NCBI RefSeq assembly: GCF_003014475.1
Contig: NZ_PYGJ01000012.1
Coordinates: 62,001-126,000, forward strand
DNA from: Shimia abyssi
GTDB lineage: Bacteria > Pseudomonadota > Alphaproteobacteria > Rhodobacterales > Rhodobacteraceae
DNA: 64,000 nt
Direction of reading: 5' to 3'
Part shown: positions 1 through 9,393 of the stretch, piece after piece
Position numbering within the stretch: position 1 is the stretch's first letter
How the letters are laid out: each line of letters begins with the position of its first letter
Made by a program: the position numbers and the translations under genes
Notes under the pieces: model-generated
What the model saw: the letters and a program-made list of their open reading frames with translations, nothing else
Told to the model about the DNA's origin: nothing
Database searches by the model: none

Positions 1-1
1 C

Positions 2-157
2 TCGGCAGGTTACGAAAACGAAGTGGTCACGGTGCCTGCGGCGGACAATGTTGTGCGCTTGCTTCCGCCTCTCAATATCACTGACAAAGAATTATCAGAG
101 GCCGTTTCCAGGCTCGACGCTACCGCGTCGCAGATGTCGGCTTCGCTAAAGGATTAA
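2..157 (+). CDS. argD: Acetylornithine aminotransferase, C-terminal end (partial)
   Basis: An open frame enters from the left edge and stops at a TAA four bases before argF. The 51 visible residues contain [17 protein letters not shown], the C-terminal signature of class III PLP aminotransferases of the ArgD type, which convert N-acetylglutamate semialdehyde to N-acetylornithine in arginine synthesis. The catalytic lysine lies outside the window. Position directly upstream of argF supports the assignment, since argD-argF is a common alphaproteobacterial pair. Other class III aminotransferases share this tail, so the call leans on context. Confidence 0.85.
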   Translation, partial: SAGYENEVVTVPAADNVVRLLPPLNITDKELSEAVSRLDATASQMSASLKD

Positions 158-161
158 TAAC

Positions 162-1088
162 ATGAATCATTTCCTTGATATCAACAAGACCAGCGTCGAA
201 GAATTGCGGGGCATGATAGACAGCGCCAAGGCGATTAAATCTGCGCGCAATGGCCGCCCCAAAGGCGCATTGGACGACGACCAGCCACTCAAAGACCACA
301 TGGTCGCGCTGATTTTTGAGAAACCCTCGACGCGAACCCGGGTGAGCTTTGATGTCGGTGTGCGTCAGATGGGCGGACAGACGATGGTACTGTCCGGTAG
401 CGAAATGCAATTGGGCCATGGTGAAACTGTTGCTGACACGGCGCGTGTCTTAAGCAGGTATGTGGATATGATTATGATCCGCACCTTTGAAGAGGCGACT
501 TTGCTGGAAATGGCCGAACATGCGACGGTGCCGGTAATCAATGGTCTGACAAATCGTACGCATCCGTGCCAGATCATGGCTGACATTCTGACGTATGAAG
601 AGCATCGCGGACCAATTGCAGGCAAGAAAGTTGTGTGGTGCGGCGATGGGAACAATGTGTTTGCCAGCTTTGCGCATGCAGCGGGGCAATTCGGCTTTGA
701 CCTGACATTTTCGGGACCCGAACCATTGGATCCGGAAATGGGTTTTGTTGAGGAAGCGCGCGCAAAAGGCGCCTCTGTGGACATTGAACGTGACCCGGCC
801 AAAGCCGTGCATGAAGCCGATTTGGTTGTGACGGACACATGGGTCAGCATGCACGATGCTCCGTCGGCGCGTGAACGGCGACACAACCAGCTGCGTCCTT
901 ATCAGGTGAATGCAGAGCTAATGGCCCATGCAAAGGATGATGCCTTGTTTATGCATTGTCTTCCAGCCCATCGAAACGAAGAGGCGACGAACGTGGTGAT
1001 GGACGGCCCGAATTCGGTGATTTTTGACGAGGCGGAGAACCGTCTGCACGCGCAAAAGGCGGTTATGAAATGGGCACTGCAAAGGTAA
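162..1088 (+). CDS. argF: Ornithine carbamoyltransferase
   Basis: A 308-residue cytosolic enzyme joining carbamoyl phosphate and ornithine to give citrulline in arginine synthesis. The carbamoyl-phosphate motif [10 protein letters not shown] lies near residues 53-62, THPCQ near residue 132 and the ornithine-binding HCLPAHR near residue 266, all intact. Length is normal for the family. The ATG follows the argD stop by four bases with no strong Shine-Dalgarno site, so translation is probably coupled to argD. A GU-containing hairpin with a T run follows the gene. Confidence 0.97.
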   Translation: MNHFLDINKTSVEELRGMIDSAKAIKSARNGRPKGALDDDQPLKDHMVALIFEKPSTRTRVSFDVGVRQMGGQTMVLSGSEMQLGHGETVADTARVLSRYVDMIMIRTFEEATLLEMAEHATVPVINGLTNRTHPCQIMADILTYEEHRGPIAGKKVVWCGDGNNVFASFAHAAGQFGFDLTFSGPEPLDPEMGFVEEARAKGASVDIERDPAKAVHEADLVVTDTWVSMHDAPSARERRHNQLRPYQVNAELMAHAKDDALFMHCLPAHRNEEATNVVMDGPNSVIFDEAENRLHAQKAVMKWALQR

Positions 1089-1113
1089 TTTTTGCGGCTG
1101 TGCTATTTAATGG

Positions 1114-1144
1114 CGCGGGCTCCTTGGGTTCGCGTTTTTCTTTT
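1114..1144 (+). terminator. Probable intrinsic terminator after argF
   Basis: CGCGGGCT pairs with GGTTCGCG, partly through G-U pairs, around a five-base loop. TTTTTCTTTT follows directly. It lies 25 bases after the argF stop. Confidence 0.5.
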
Positions 1145-1232
1145 AGAAACTCGGTCAAAAAATTGCCTCAAATTCGGCATAGTTAACGAGGTGGGCGTTA
1201 AACGCTAATAGTACAAATTTTGGGGAACCATC

Positions 1233-2264
1233 TTGTCAGACACTGCGCTTGCACATGGGCATGGACCCAAAATAGTCATTGCTGGAGCGGGCAGTGTCGG
1301 GTGTTTTGTCGGCGGATTGTTGGCGCGTGGGCTTCATGATGTCACTTTTCTGATGCGTTCTGACAAGTTGGAGGAAATTTCGCGACAAGGGTTGATGCTC
1401 AGCGATTATGGCGATCTCGACGAAGAGCTCCCTCCGGATAGCGTGCATCTGACAACGGATCCGGCAAGCTTGGCTAGTGCAGACATCATCCTGGTATCGG
1501 TGAAAAGTGGCTCCACGCAGGACATGGCCGGGCACATTGCGCGTTTTGCGCCTAAAACGGCTGTTGTTGTAAGCCTACAAAATGGCATCAAGAATGTCGG
1601 CGTATTGCGCGATGCCTTGCCAAATCGCGACGTGCGTGCCGGGATCGTTTTGTTCAATGTGGTTTCAATGGGCGGCGGTCACTTCCATCGCGGCACGAGC
1701 GGCGACATTTTGATCGAAAGAGGGCGCGGCCACATTTCGAGAACCTTGTCCGTTGCGGATCTGGAGATTCACGAGCGCAAGCGCATGCGCCAGCTGCAAT
1801 TGGGCAAGCTGTTGATAAATTTGAATAATGGGTTGAACGCCCTGTCCGGACTTCCCCTTAAGCGGCAGATAAACGAAATGCGTTGGCGGCGTTTGATTGC
1901 GGCGCAAATGTCCGAAGCTCTGCGCGTTTTGGATGCTGCGGGACTTGAACCTGTGAACCCTGTGTCTGGCACGATACCGATTTCCAAGATGCCATCGTTA
2001 TTGCGGTTGCCCACTTTGCTGTTCCGGCTGGCGGCCAACATAATGGTATCGATCGATCCCCACGCGCGCAGTTCGATGTGGGATGATCTGAAAAATGGCC
2101 GTTCGACTGAGATCGACGAGTTGCAGGGCGAGATTGTGAGTTTGGCCAAGGCCGCAGGGATCCAGGCGCCAATCAATCAGAGAGTGTTTGAGTTGATAAA
2201 ACAGGCCGAAGCAATTGGTGCGGGTTCGCCCCACATGAACCCAAAAGACGTCCGAGGGCGATAA
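1233..2264 (+). CDS. 2-dehydropantoate 2-reductase family protein (ApbA/PanE type)
   Basis: A 343-residue NADP-dependent reductase of the ketopantoate reductase superfamily. The Rossmann motif GAGSVGCFVGG is near residues 19-29 and SLQNGI near residue 113. The catalytic-lysine region reads LGKLLINLNNGLNAL and the C-terminal substrate motif SSMWDDLKNGRSTEID, both typical of PanE. The start is a TTG at 1233, chosen because GGGGA ends seven bases upstream and the downstream frame has no better-placed ATG. It stands alone between argF and a convergent Nudix gene. The true substrate may be ketopantoate or another 2-keto acid, so no symbol is given. Confidence 0.8.
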   Translation: MSDTALAHGHGPKIVIAGAGSVGCFVGGLLARGLHDVTFLMRSDKLEEISRQGLMLSDYGDLDEELPPDSVHLTTDPASLASADIILVSVKSGSTQDMAGHIARFAPKTAVVVSLQNGIKNVGVLRDALPNRDVRAGIVLFNVVSMGGGHFHRGTSGDILIERGRGHISRTLSVADLEIHERKRMRQLQLGKLLINLNNGLNALSGLPLKRQINEMRWRRLIAAQMSEALRVLDAAGLEPVNPVSGTIPISKMPSLLRLPTLLFRLAANIMVSIDPHARSSMWDDLKNGRSTEIDELQGEIVSLAKAAGIQAPINQRVFELIKQAEAIGAGSPHMNPKDVRGR

Positions 2265-2299
2265 AGGGCGCGCGCAAATGGATGTGACACATTTCCATG

Positions 2300-2761
2300 C
2301 TAATTTGGAAACTGCCTCAATAGCTGCTTTAGTTCCGGTTCATCCACCAATCTTGCCGCATCTTTTGCGGGAAACCACTCGCGATTGCGTTGCTTCATCT
2401 CCGGGAACTCATCGGAAATTTTCTTGACGGCCATTTTGAACACGGAAACTTGGACAGGCACCGACGTGCCATCCCTCAATCTTTTGTCGTAATGGTAGGT
2501 GCCAACTGGCGTCCTGTCGGCTTTGGCCTTTCTGACTCCGGCCTCTTCCCAAGCTTCTTGCTGTGCACTTCCTATCTCGTCCAAGCCTTTGATAATCCAC
2601 CCCTTTGGGAGGACCCAGCGACCTGTGTCACGCGATGTAATCAGCAATATCCGTGCGCCCAAATCCGTATTGCGGACACACAGCGCCGCAACTTGCCGCC
2701 TTGGCACATTGGCTGTCAAAACATCGGCGCCAGAATGCGCCTCTTTGCGTGCAACGGTCAT
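2300..2761 (-). CDS. Nudix hydrolase
   Basis: A 153-residue Nudix-fold hydrolase of the diphosphoinositol-polyphosphate/dinucleotide-polyphosphate type. The Nudix box runs from PKGWIIKGLDEIGS to QEAWEEAGV near residues 52-76. Compared with the G-x5-E-x7-REUxEExGU consensus, the first Glu position is Leu and the Arg position is Gln, while the metal-binding EExG is intact. PKGW with a Gln variant is, as I recall, common in alphaproteobacterial members, so this is probably an active subfamily. The substrate cannot be deduced. It converges with the upstream reductase gene. Confidence 0.85.
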   Translation of the reverse strand: MTVARKEAHSGADVLTANVPRRQVAALCVRNTDLGARILLITSRDTGRWVLPKGWIIKGLDEIGSAQQEAWEEAGVRKAKADRTPVGTYHYDKRLRDGTSVPVQVSVFKMAVKKISDEFPEMKQRNREWFPAKDAARLVDEPELKQLLRQFPN

Positions 2762-2874
2762 ATTTCCTGCTCAGTTCTTTTTTGTATTAACTTAGTATAT
2801 ACATTTGCCGGCGCAATTGCAACGTCGTGATGGATTATGACCGATATTTTGTGGGTTTTTGGGCGAAAGCAAGC

Positions 2875-5319
2875 TCACTGTCTGCGTTTGACGCGCAAAG
2901 TTGGATCAGCTTGCGTGGGGTCTTCGGGCCACGGGTGTTTTGGGTAACGTCCGCGCATGTCTTTTCGCACGTCGGCATAAGAGCTCTGCCAAAAGCCGGG
3001 CAGGTCCATTGTGGTCTGGACCGGACGTTTTGCGGGTGAAAGCATAGTAACACGTAGCGGGATGCCGCCAACATTTGGGTGCGTCAACTGGCCAAATAAC
3101 TCTTGAATGCGCAATTCGATGGCGGGGTGTTCGCCGGAATAGTCTATTGGTATCCGGCGATTAAGTGGCGTCGTGAAATGCGCTGGAGCTTTGCGGTCAA
3201 GCAGATGCATCTGAGCCCAATCAAGACGCGCGCGCAAGGCTGGCAGCAGGTCAAATTTTTTCCAATGATCTGACGTGCGGACGCCCGCGATATGGGGTAG
3301 CAACCAGTCCTCGAGCGTGTCCAAGAGGATCTCATTGCTCATGTCCGGCAGGTCATTTCCTGCATTGCGAACAAGGGTGACGCGCGCTATAAACCGTTTT
3401 GCCGCATCAGAGGGCGCGATGCCAAGGTCTCTTACACCGTCCAGCATGGCATGCGCGATAGCGTCGCTGGGGGCGTCCTTCCAGATGCGGTCGTCCAATG
3501 CGATTGCACCGAATCTCTCTTGGCGTCGAGCAATCACGCGGCGTTCGCGTTTTGACCATTCGCAAGTGTCGTTCCAGTCGATTTGATCTGCAAAAAGGTG
3601 GCGAACCTCACTTTCGTCAATCTGGATTGCCTGCCTTATGCGGGCTTCGCGTGGGTTGCCATCGGTGTCGGTGGCAACGATCAGCCGCGCATTTGCAAGT
3701 GGGTCCGCGTCGTCGAGGATGGCCCCCTTGCCACCCGAAAGGACAAAGCGCGGTGTGTCGCCCTTTCGACGCAGCCCAACACGGTCGGGATATGCCAATG
3801 CAGCCATTTCGGACAGGCTTAACCCTTCTTGCATCGCGGAATTTGACGATTTTGCAAGGCGTTTGGCCTCGTCCCGAATTGTGTGCAATGTAGTGCGGTT
3901 AACCTGGTAGGGGCGGCGCTCAGAGAAAGATTTTAGGTCGCGCAGGGCTTCGATACGCAAGGATAGGTCAACTGGCGCACCTTTGGTCAGCGGGTCACGC
4001 GCGCCAAGCAGGGCGGCAAGCGGTGCTGCACCTTTCCCTGCGACGGCGAGCATATGAGCAAGGCGCGGGTGCAGCGGGAAGCGCGTCAATGCCTTGCCGT
4101 GCTCGGTGATGCGGTTGTCCTGATCAAGTGCATTCAGCATTCGAAGGACTGATTGAGCCTCTGCAAAACTGCCCGGGTTGGGCGCGGATAGAAAGGCTAG
4201 GTCACTGGGTTTGGCGCCCCAAAACGCCAACTCAAGCGCGAGGCCGGCGAGGTCTGCAGATTCGATCTCGGCAGGTGGGAAGGGCAGGAGGCCGCCTTCC
4301 TCGCCCTTGGTCCACAGTCGATAACAAATCCCTTCGGCCACGCGTCCTGCGCGCCCCTGCCGCTGGGTGGCTTCGGCCCGTGTGACGCGCTCTGTCACGA
4401 GTCGCGACATGCCTGAGCCGGGATCGTACCGGGCCCTGCGTGCAAGGCCGGCATCGACGACAACGCGAACATCTTGGATCGTAAGCGATGTCTCGGCAAT
4501 AGAGGTGGCAAGGACGACCTTGCGCCCATTTGGTGCAGGACGGATTGCGGCTTGCTGGTCCTTGAAGGGCATTGCTCCAAATAGGGGCAGAACCGTGCAC
4601 TCGGCTGGGAGCTTTAACATGGCCTGCGTGCGTCTGATTTCACCCTCGCCAGGAAGAAAGACGAGCACGCCACCGTTTGTTTCGCCAATGGCCCTTTCCA
4701 CAACCCGCGCGGTGGCGGCTTCGATGCGCTCGCGTTTGGGAATTGGTGCGTCGAGCCAGCGTGTTTCGACGGGATATGCGCGCCCTTGAGATGTGACGAC
4801 GGGCACATTGCCCATAAGCGCAGCAACCGGCTCTGCATCGAGCGTTGCGGACATTGCTAATAGGGTCAGGTCTTCGCGCAGCGCGTCTGCGATTTCGAGG
4901 CACAGAGCAAGCCCGAGGTCGGCATTTAGGGAACGTTCGTGAAATTCGTCGAAGACAACCGCACCAATGCCCGAAAGCTCTGCGTCGCTTTGAATCATTC
5001 GGGTCAGGATGCCCTCGGTGACAACTTCGATCCGTGTTTCCGCACTTGTTCGGGCCTCGCCCCGAACGCGGTATCCAACTGTTTGGCCTGGTTTTTCGCC
5101 CAACGTTTGCGCCATGCGTTCGGCAGCTGCGCGGGCAGCGAGCCGACGGGGTTCGAGCATCAGGAGCTTGCCACCCGATAATCCGGCCTCAAGTATGGCA
5201 AGGGGAACAACCGTGGTTTTCCCAGCACCGGGCGGGGCTTGCAGCACGGCGCGCTTGCTGGCTCTTAGGGCAGTGATCAGTTCGGGAAGGACATCGTGAA
5301 TGGGTAGGTGCGCGCTCAT
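2875..5319 (-). CDS. hrpB: ATP-dependent helicase HrpB
   Basis: An 814-residue DEAH-box helicase. Visible motifs in order are Walker A APPGAGKTT near residue 29, DEFHERS near 123, SAT near 156, SIAETSLT near 271 and QRQGRAGR near 320. HA2 and HrpB-specific C-terminal regions follow, and the length matches the family. HrpB is a DExH helicase of poorly defined cellular role. The ATG at 5319 begins MSAHLPIHDVLPEL, the usual HrpB start. The DUF3108 gene lies 27 bases upstream in the same direction, so the two may be cotranscribed. Confidence 0.95.
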   Translation of the reverse strand: MSAHLPIHDVLPELITALRASKRAVLQAPPGAGKTTVVPLAILEAGLSGGKLLMLEPRRLAARAAAERMAQTLGEKPGQTVGYRVRGEARTSAETRIEVVTEGILTRMIQSDAELSGIGAVVFDEFHERSLNADLGLALCLEIADALREDLTLLAMSATLDAEPVAALMGNVPVVTSQGRAYPVETRWLDAPIPKRERIEAATARVVERAIGETNGGVLVFLPGEGEIRRTQAMLKLPAECTVLPLFGAMPFKDQQAAIRPAPNGRKVVLATSIAETSLTIQDVRVVVDAGLARRARYDPGSGMSRLVTERVTRAEATQRQGRAGRVAEGICYRLWTKGEEGGLLPFPPAEIESADLAGLALELAFWGAKPSDLAFLSAPNPGSFAEAQSVLRMLNALDQDNRITEHGKALTRFPLHPRLAHMLAVAGKGAAPLAALLGARDPLTKGAPVDLSLRIEALRDLKSFSERRPYQVNRTTLHTIRDEAKRLAKSSNSAMQEGLSLSEMAALAYPDRVGLRRKGDTPRFVLSGGKGAILDDADPLANARLIVATDTDGNPREARIRQAIQIDESEVRHLFADQIDWNDTCEWSKRERRVIARRQERFGAIALDDRIWKDAPSDAIAHAMLDGVRDLGIAPSDAAKRFIARVTLVRNAGNDLPDMSNEILLDTLEDWLLPHIAGVRTSDHWKKFDLLPALRARLDWAQMHLLDRKAPAHFTTPLNRRIPIDYSGEHPAIELRIQELFGQLTHPNVGGIPLRVTMLSPAKRPVQTTMDLPGFWQSSYADVRKDMRGRYPKHPWPEDPTQADPTLRVKRRQ

Positions 5320-5346
5320 GAAAGTCTTATCCGGCAGGGCCGTGGG

Positions 5347-6099
5347 CTAGTCCAGCCGTTTTAGCGTGGCGGCCCCATGGCGCGTGGTGACGCGCAAATG
5401 TTCGGCACGCCAGATATCATCGTCGCCCAAACGATATGTGACAATCAAGGGCGAGGCTTTTAGTTCGCTCAACTCTTCGTTCGAATACCCGCCAATGCGC
5501 TCATAAGTACCTGCGCAAGTGAGTGTGTCGGCTTCGCGGGTCTGATCCATCAACGTAATCCGAACAAGACGGGTGCCGTCGAATTGCGTTTGGTCAATTG
5601 CGCACACTGTCGTTTGATCCTGATCACGTAAGATCCGCCACATGACAGTCATCGGATCTTGGGCGCCCTGCTTGGCAGCGTCTGAAATTGCAACCGCTGG
5701 CGCATCAGTACCCTTGGTTTTTAGCGGCCGTCCGTCGTCAAATTGAAGTTCGGTTTCCGAAACGCGCTTACCCGTGTCGATGAAACCGACATACGAAAGC
5801 GGGGTAAACGCATTCTCGGTGATGCGGCCGTGCGATGACACGCTAAATCTGATTCGGCGCAGGATCCCTGCTAAACCAGTGGTATTGAACGCGCCTGTTC
5901 CGCGATAGCGATTTGCATCTTCTGAGGCGTCAATGCGCAGCTCGCCAACCTTGATGCCTAGCCCACGCACGGACCAGATCTGTGTCTCTGCAACAGCCGT
6001 CGAAGCCGTCAGAAGAGCTGCGGCGCAGGGAAGCGACCGCGTGAGAAGCCGACCAAACGCGGCGCTGTGGGCTGGACAAAGGGGACGGGGTCGCGGCAT
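5347..6099 (-). CDS. DUF3108-like secreted protein
   Basis: A 250-residue protein beginning MPRPRPLCPAHSAAF, with a hydrophobic segment (LPCAAALLTASTAVA) ending in a likely signal-peptidase site before ETQIW. The mature part is rich in beta-strand patterns and resembles DUF3108 proteins, periplasmic proteins of unknown function. The open frame extends to 6198, but the longer start would overlap meaB on the other strand, and the ATG at 6099 places the signal peptide normally. It is divergent from meaB and sits just upstream of hrpB. No catalytic motif was seen. Confidence 0.7.
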   Translation of the reverse strand: MPRPRPLCPAHSAAFGRLLTRSLPCAAALLTASTAVAETQIWSVRGLGIKVGELRIDASEDANRYRGTGAFNTTGLAGILRRIRFSVSSHGRITENAFTPLSYVGFIDTGKRVSETELQFDDGRPLKTKGTDAPAVAISDAAKQGAQDPMTVMWRILRDQDQTTVCAIDQTQFDGTRLVRITLMDQTREADTLTCAGTYERIGGYSNEELSELKASPLIVTYRLGDDDIWRAEHLRVTTRHGAATLKRLD

Positions 6100-6134
6100 G
6101 TACGTTTTCCAAGACACAAGGCGGGTTGTTTGGC

Positions 6135-7118
6135 ATGGATATCGCAAAATTACGCGACGGGATATTGAAACAAGACCGACGGGCGCTGGCGCGCGCAATA
6201 ACGCTTGTGGAAAGTGCCCGCGCTGATCATCGCGCCTTGGCGAGTGAACTTCTTGATGGCCTGCGTGAGGTCGGAAAGCAAGCGCTTAGGATTGGTCTGT
6301 CCGGTACGCCGGGTGTGGGCAAATCCACCTTTATCGAGAGTTTCGGCATGATGTTGACAGGCAAGCGGCTGAAAGTTGCTGTTCTTGCTGTGGACCCGTC
6401 CTCAACGCGCTCAGGTGGGTCCATTTTGGGCGATAAAACGCGTATGGAACGGTTGAGCCGAGATCCGAACGCCTTTATTCGCCCATCACCAAGCCAGTCG
6501 CATCTTGGCGGGGTCGCGCGCCGCACTCGCGAGGCTGTGGCGCTGTGCGAGGCTTTTGGTTTCGATGTCGTTCTGATCGAAACAGTCGGTGTAGGGCAAT
6601 CGGAAACCGTGGTTTCAGAAATGTCAGACCTTTTTTTGCTGCTTCTAGCACCGGCTGGTGGCGATGAATTGCAGGGGGTCAAGCGTGGTATCATGGAGAT
6701 GGCTGACATCATCTTAGTAAATAAGGCTGACGGTGACTTGAAGTCGGCCGCAATGCGAACTTGCGCTGATTATGCCGGAGCCTTGCGACTGTTGCGCAAA
6801 CGCCCGCAAGATCCAGAAGGGTTTCCTAAAGCTATGACTGTTTCAGCACTGCAGGAAGACGGGCTATTGGGTGCCTGGGAAGAGATTACAACGTTAACCG
6901 ATTGGCGTCGCGAGGCGGGGCATTGGTATCGGCGGCGCGCATTGCAGGCGGACTACTGGTTCCACGAAGAAGTGCGTCAGGGGGTTCTGGCGCGATTGGA
7001 GACCGGCACCGCAAAAACAGCTATTGAACGTTTCGGCGCAGAGGTGAGTGCAGGGCGCGTCACCCCATCGGCAGCAGCAGACAAGGTATTGGCCTTGCTT
7101 GACGTCAAATCGTCCTGA
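6135..7118 (+). CDS. meaB: Methylmalonyl-CoA mutase-associated GTPase MeaB
   Basis: A 327-residue G3E-family GTPase that gates cobalamin cofactor loading and protects methylmalonyl-CoA mutase, supporting propionyl-CoA and ethylmalonyl-CoA metabolism. P-loop GTPGVGKST is near residues 59-67, DPSSTRSGGS near 89, ETVGVGQSE near 150 and NKAD near 196. The ATG at 6135 is used; a TTG nine bases earlier is also possible, and AAGGCGGG precedes both. The mutase genes are not in the window. It is divergent from the DUF3108 gene. Confidence 0.95.
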   Translation: MDIAKLRDGILKQDRRALARAITLVESARADHRALASELLDGLREVGKQALRIGLSGTPGVGKSTFIESFGMMLTGKRLKVAVLAVDPSSTRSGGSILGDKTRMERLSRDPNAFIRPSPSQSHLGGVARRTREAVALCEAFGFDVVLIETVGVGQSETVVSEMSDLFLLLLAPAGGDELQGVKRGIMEMADIILVNKADGDLKSAAMRTCADYAGALRLLRKRPQDPEGFPKAMTVSALQEDGLLGAWEEITTLTDWRREAGHWYRRRALQADYWFHEEVRQGVLARLETGTAKTAIERFGAEVSAGRVTPSAAADKVLALLDVKSS

Positions 7119-7242
7119 ATCACTTGACGCCCCCCCGAAATGGGCCTAATGACGCCAAACGAAATTCCGGGCGCTGTCCTTGGCGGCGCCCAATTGCTTT
7201 GACGGGGCCGATCCCCGCCGACCGAAAAACGAGGATGTACCC

Positions 7243-7533
7243 ATGTCGCGCCGTTGCGAATTGACCGGAAAAGGCCCGATGACTGGCAACAATGTCAGCC
7301 ACGCCAACAACAAAACCAAGCGTCGCTTCCTGCCTAACCTGAACGACGTGACACTTCAGTCCGAGACTTTGGGTCGTGGCGTTAAGCTGCGCATCTCGGC
7401 GTCGGCCCTGCGCTCGGTAGATCACCGTGGTGGTCTGGACGCGTTCCTTGCAAAAGCCAAGGATATCGAGCTGTCAGCCAACGCACTGAAAGTCAAGAAA
7501 GAGATCGCCAAAGCACAGGCAGCAAACGCCTGA
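7243..7533 (+). CDS. rpmB: 50S ribosomal protein L28
   Basis: A 96-residue basic ribosomal protein beginning [20 protein letters not shown], with the typical bL28 core [11 protein letters not shown] and a C-terminal helix. The ATG at 7243 is preceded by GAGG at 7231; an in-frame extension upstream lacks family similarity and is excluded. It is monocistronic, with its own strong terminator. Confidence 0.98.
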   Translation: MSRRCELTGKGPMTGNNVSHANNKTKRRFLPNLNDVTLQSETLGRGVKLRISASALRSVDHRGGLDAFLAKAKDIELSANALKVKKEIAKAQAANA

Positions 7534-7559
7534 ACGCTTTGATCGATTGAATCGGTTTT

Positions 7560-7597
7560 ACAGCCCTGTCTAGCTCTAGACAGGGCTGTTTCCTTTT
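7560..7597 (+). terminator. Intrinsic terminator of rpmB
   Basis: A perfect 14-bp inverted repeat (arms ACAGCCCTGTCTAG and CTAGACAGGGCTGT, 7560-7573 and 7576-7589) is followed by TTCCTTTT. It begins 26 bases after the rpmB stop and is the clearest terminator in the window. Confidence 0.9.
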
Positions 7598-7638
7598 GTC
7601 GCAAGACAATTTGGGGTGAACGTGATCATTTGTTTTTA

Positions 7639-7986
7639 ATGGCAAAATTGCGCTCATATCTTTCCGCGTTGATGGTGTTTGTGCTGGTGTTAACCGGTCA
7701 CAGCCTGGCGATTGCGCGCGGAATGCCGGGTGCGTCAGGTTACGCCGAATATTGTATTGGCGAAACCGCCGTCATGGTGCCTGTCGACGCAGAAGGCAAC
7801 CCGATCGGACCTGCGCACGTCTGCCCTGACATCAGCCTGTCTTTACTCAACTGGATTGCCGAATCGCCACTCGTGATTGTTCCGGTCACAGGAGCCGTTT
7901 CACGCGAAAGCACGCAAAGGCATCGGGATGCTCCTGCGATTCGTCGAAAACTACCTTCGACGCGCGCTCCGCCTATTCTGTTGTGA
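7639..7986 (+). CDS. Small secreted or membrane protein upstream of PCu(A)C (DUF2946-like)
   Basis: A 115-residue protein with an N-terminal hydrophobic segment (LSALMVFVLVLTGHSLAIA). Two well-spaced cysteines follow, in YAEYCIGE and AHVCPD, then a second hydrophobic stretch. The pattern resembles small DUF2946-type proteins often found beside copper genes. It lies 48 bases upstream of the copper chaperone in the same direction, consistent with copper handling at the envelope. The start is uncertain: ATG at 7639 is listed, a TTG at 7630 is in frame, and neither has a well-placed Shine-Dalgarno site. Confidence 0.55.
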   Translation: MAKLRSYLSALMVFVLVLTGHSLAIARGMPGASGYAEYCIGETAVMVPVDAEGNPIGPAHVCPDISLSLLNWIAESPLVIVPVTGAVSRESTQRHRDAPAIRRKLPSTRAPPILL

Positions 7987-8034
7987 TTTCAAGAAACGCC
8001 CTGAAATAACGACTACATTGGACAGGAGACTGAC

Positions 8035-8508
8035 ATGTCTTTCAAAACGTTTTCATTGGCCATCATCACGGCCACAACCCTTGCGCTGCCTGCCCGCGCC
8101 GATCCAGTTATCAGCGTTTCAGACGCTTATGCGCGCGTTTCAAGCCCTGTTGCCAAGTCAGGAGCTGCGTTTCTGGTGATCGAGAACACGGGAGACGAAG
8201 CGGATCAGCTTTTGGGCGCAACCTCCGACATTGCAAAGCGTGTCGAATTGCACACCCATCTCTCTGATGCAGATGGTAATATGCAGATGCGGCATGTGAA
8301 AGAGGGGTTTTCGATCCCAGCAGGTGGGTCGCACGCGCTGGAACGGGGTGGCGATCACGTGATGTTCATGGGGCTGACCAACGGACTTGAGCATGGAGAC
8401 GTGGTGACTGTGACACTGACCTTTGAAAAGGTGGGCGAGCTTACCATCGAAGTGCCGGTTGATCTGGAGCGTAAAGCCCAACATGGCGGCCATAAACACG
8501 GCGAATGA
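8035..8508 (+). CDS. Periplasmic copper chaperone PCu(A)C
   Basis: A 157-residue secreted protein of the PCu(A)C/SCO1-associated family, which delivers Cu(I) to the CuA site of cytochrome oxidase. A signal peptide ends near LPARADP. The copper ligand pattern H-x10-M-x21-H-x-M is visible, with VELHTHLSDADGNMQMRHV near residues 70-88 and DHVMFMG near 111. A His-rich tail (HGGHKHGE) may bind further metal. ACAGGAGAC supports the ATG at 8035. It follows the DUF2946-like gene, probably in one transcript. Confidence 0.9.
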   Translation: MSFKTFSLAIITATTLALPARADPVISVSDAYARVSSPVAKSGAAFLVIENTGDEADQLLGATSDIAKRVELHTHLSDADGNMQMRHVKEGFSIPAGGSHALERGGDHVMFMGLTNGLEHGDVVTVTLTFEKVGELTIEVPVDLERKAQHGGHKHGE

Positions 8509-8556
8509 TGGCAGGCAAGTGATTTGCCTCAATCCATCCCGGATATCGGAGCAGCT

Positions 8557-8598
8557 TTTGAAAAAACACACTGAATCGACCCGATAGGGCCGATTCAG
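8557..8598 (-). terminator. Leftward terminator overlapping the cobB stop
   Basis: Arms CTGAATCG (8571-8578) and CGATTCAG (8591-8598) continue through CCC/GGG around a GATA loop with one mismatch. On the minus strand TGTGTTTTTTC follows. The right arm contains the cobB stop codon, so the hairpin could also end rightward copper-chaperone transcripts weakly. Confidence 0.6.
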
Positions 8599-9296
8599 CC
8601 GACGCGGCCAAGCTCGGCGTTGACCCATGCAGGCACCGTTTGGGTCGCTGGCCCAAAAAGCGTTTCGGCGAAATCAGAAACGTTTGCTGATGGTTCTAAG
8701 TTAATTTCAACAGTATGCGCGCCAAATTGAGCTGCTTGCAGCGCAAAGGAAGCAGCAGGATAGACCTCTCCAGAGGTGCCGATGGCCGCAAACACGTCGG
8801 CCTGCATCAGATGCTCGTGGATGGCATCCATGAGATAAGGGGTTTCTCCGAACCACACGACGTCGGGGCGAGTTGCGTTTGCTTTGCAAGTTGGGCACGT
8901 GTCTGTTGTGCGCATTGTTACGGGCGCAGTCCAGCGCGCGCCACATGTATCACACAGGGCACCCGCAAGGATCCCATGCATGTGAAGGACATTTTGCGCG
9001 CCCGCTGCCTCGTGCAGGCCGTCAACGTTCTGTGTGATGATGATCACGTCTCCTGCGTGCTGTTGTTCAAGCTTGGCCAACGCATTGTGTGCCGCATTGG
9101 GCATTGCAGCTGCGCTATTGGCGCGCCGGGCGTTATAAAAGCTGTGCACTAGATCAGGATTGCGCGCAAACCCTTCGGGTGTGGCGACATCGTCTAAATC
9201 ATACTTGGTCCAGAGCCCGTCCACATCGCGAAAGGTGCCCAGCCCGCTTTCGGCGCTGATGCCTGCCCCTGTCAGGATCACGATCTTTTCTGCCAT
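8595..9296 (-). CDS. cobB: NAD-dependent protein deacylase (sirtuin)
   Basis: A 233-residue class III-type sirtuin that removes acyl groups from lysines using NAD. Motifs are GAGISAESG near residue 10, TQNVDGLH near 89, catalytic His in LHMHG near 105, and zinc Cys pairs CDTC and CPTC. FYNARR carries the Tyr and Arg that in E. coli CobB accept acidic acyl groups, so desuccinylation is plausible. The ATG at 9296 (MAEKIVILTGAG) was chosen over the frame start at 9341 because it fits the family N terminus. Confidence 0.93.
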   Translation of the reverse strand: MAEKIVILTGAGISAESGLGTFRDVDGLWTKYDLDDVATPEGFARNPDLVHSFYNARRANSAAAMPNAAHNALAKLEQQHAGDVIIITQNVDGLHEAAGAQNVLHMHGILAGALCDTCGARWTAPVTMRTTDTCPTCKANATRPDVVWFGETPYLMDAIHEHLMQADVFAAIGTSGEVYPAASFALQAAQFGAHTVEINLEPSANVSDFAETLFGPATQTVPAWVNAELGRVG

Positions 9297-9393
9297 GCCC
9301 GGCCTCTGCCCAAACCTTTGATTGAACCCGCACTGTTGCAAGTCACACGCATCCGGGCAACGCTAGTGTACCTGTTTGCCCAGAGAGGATGCC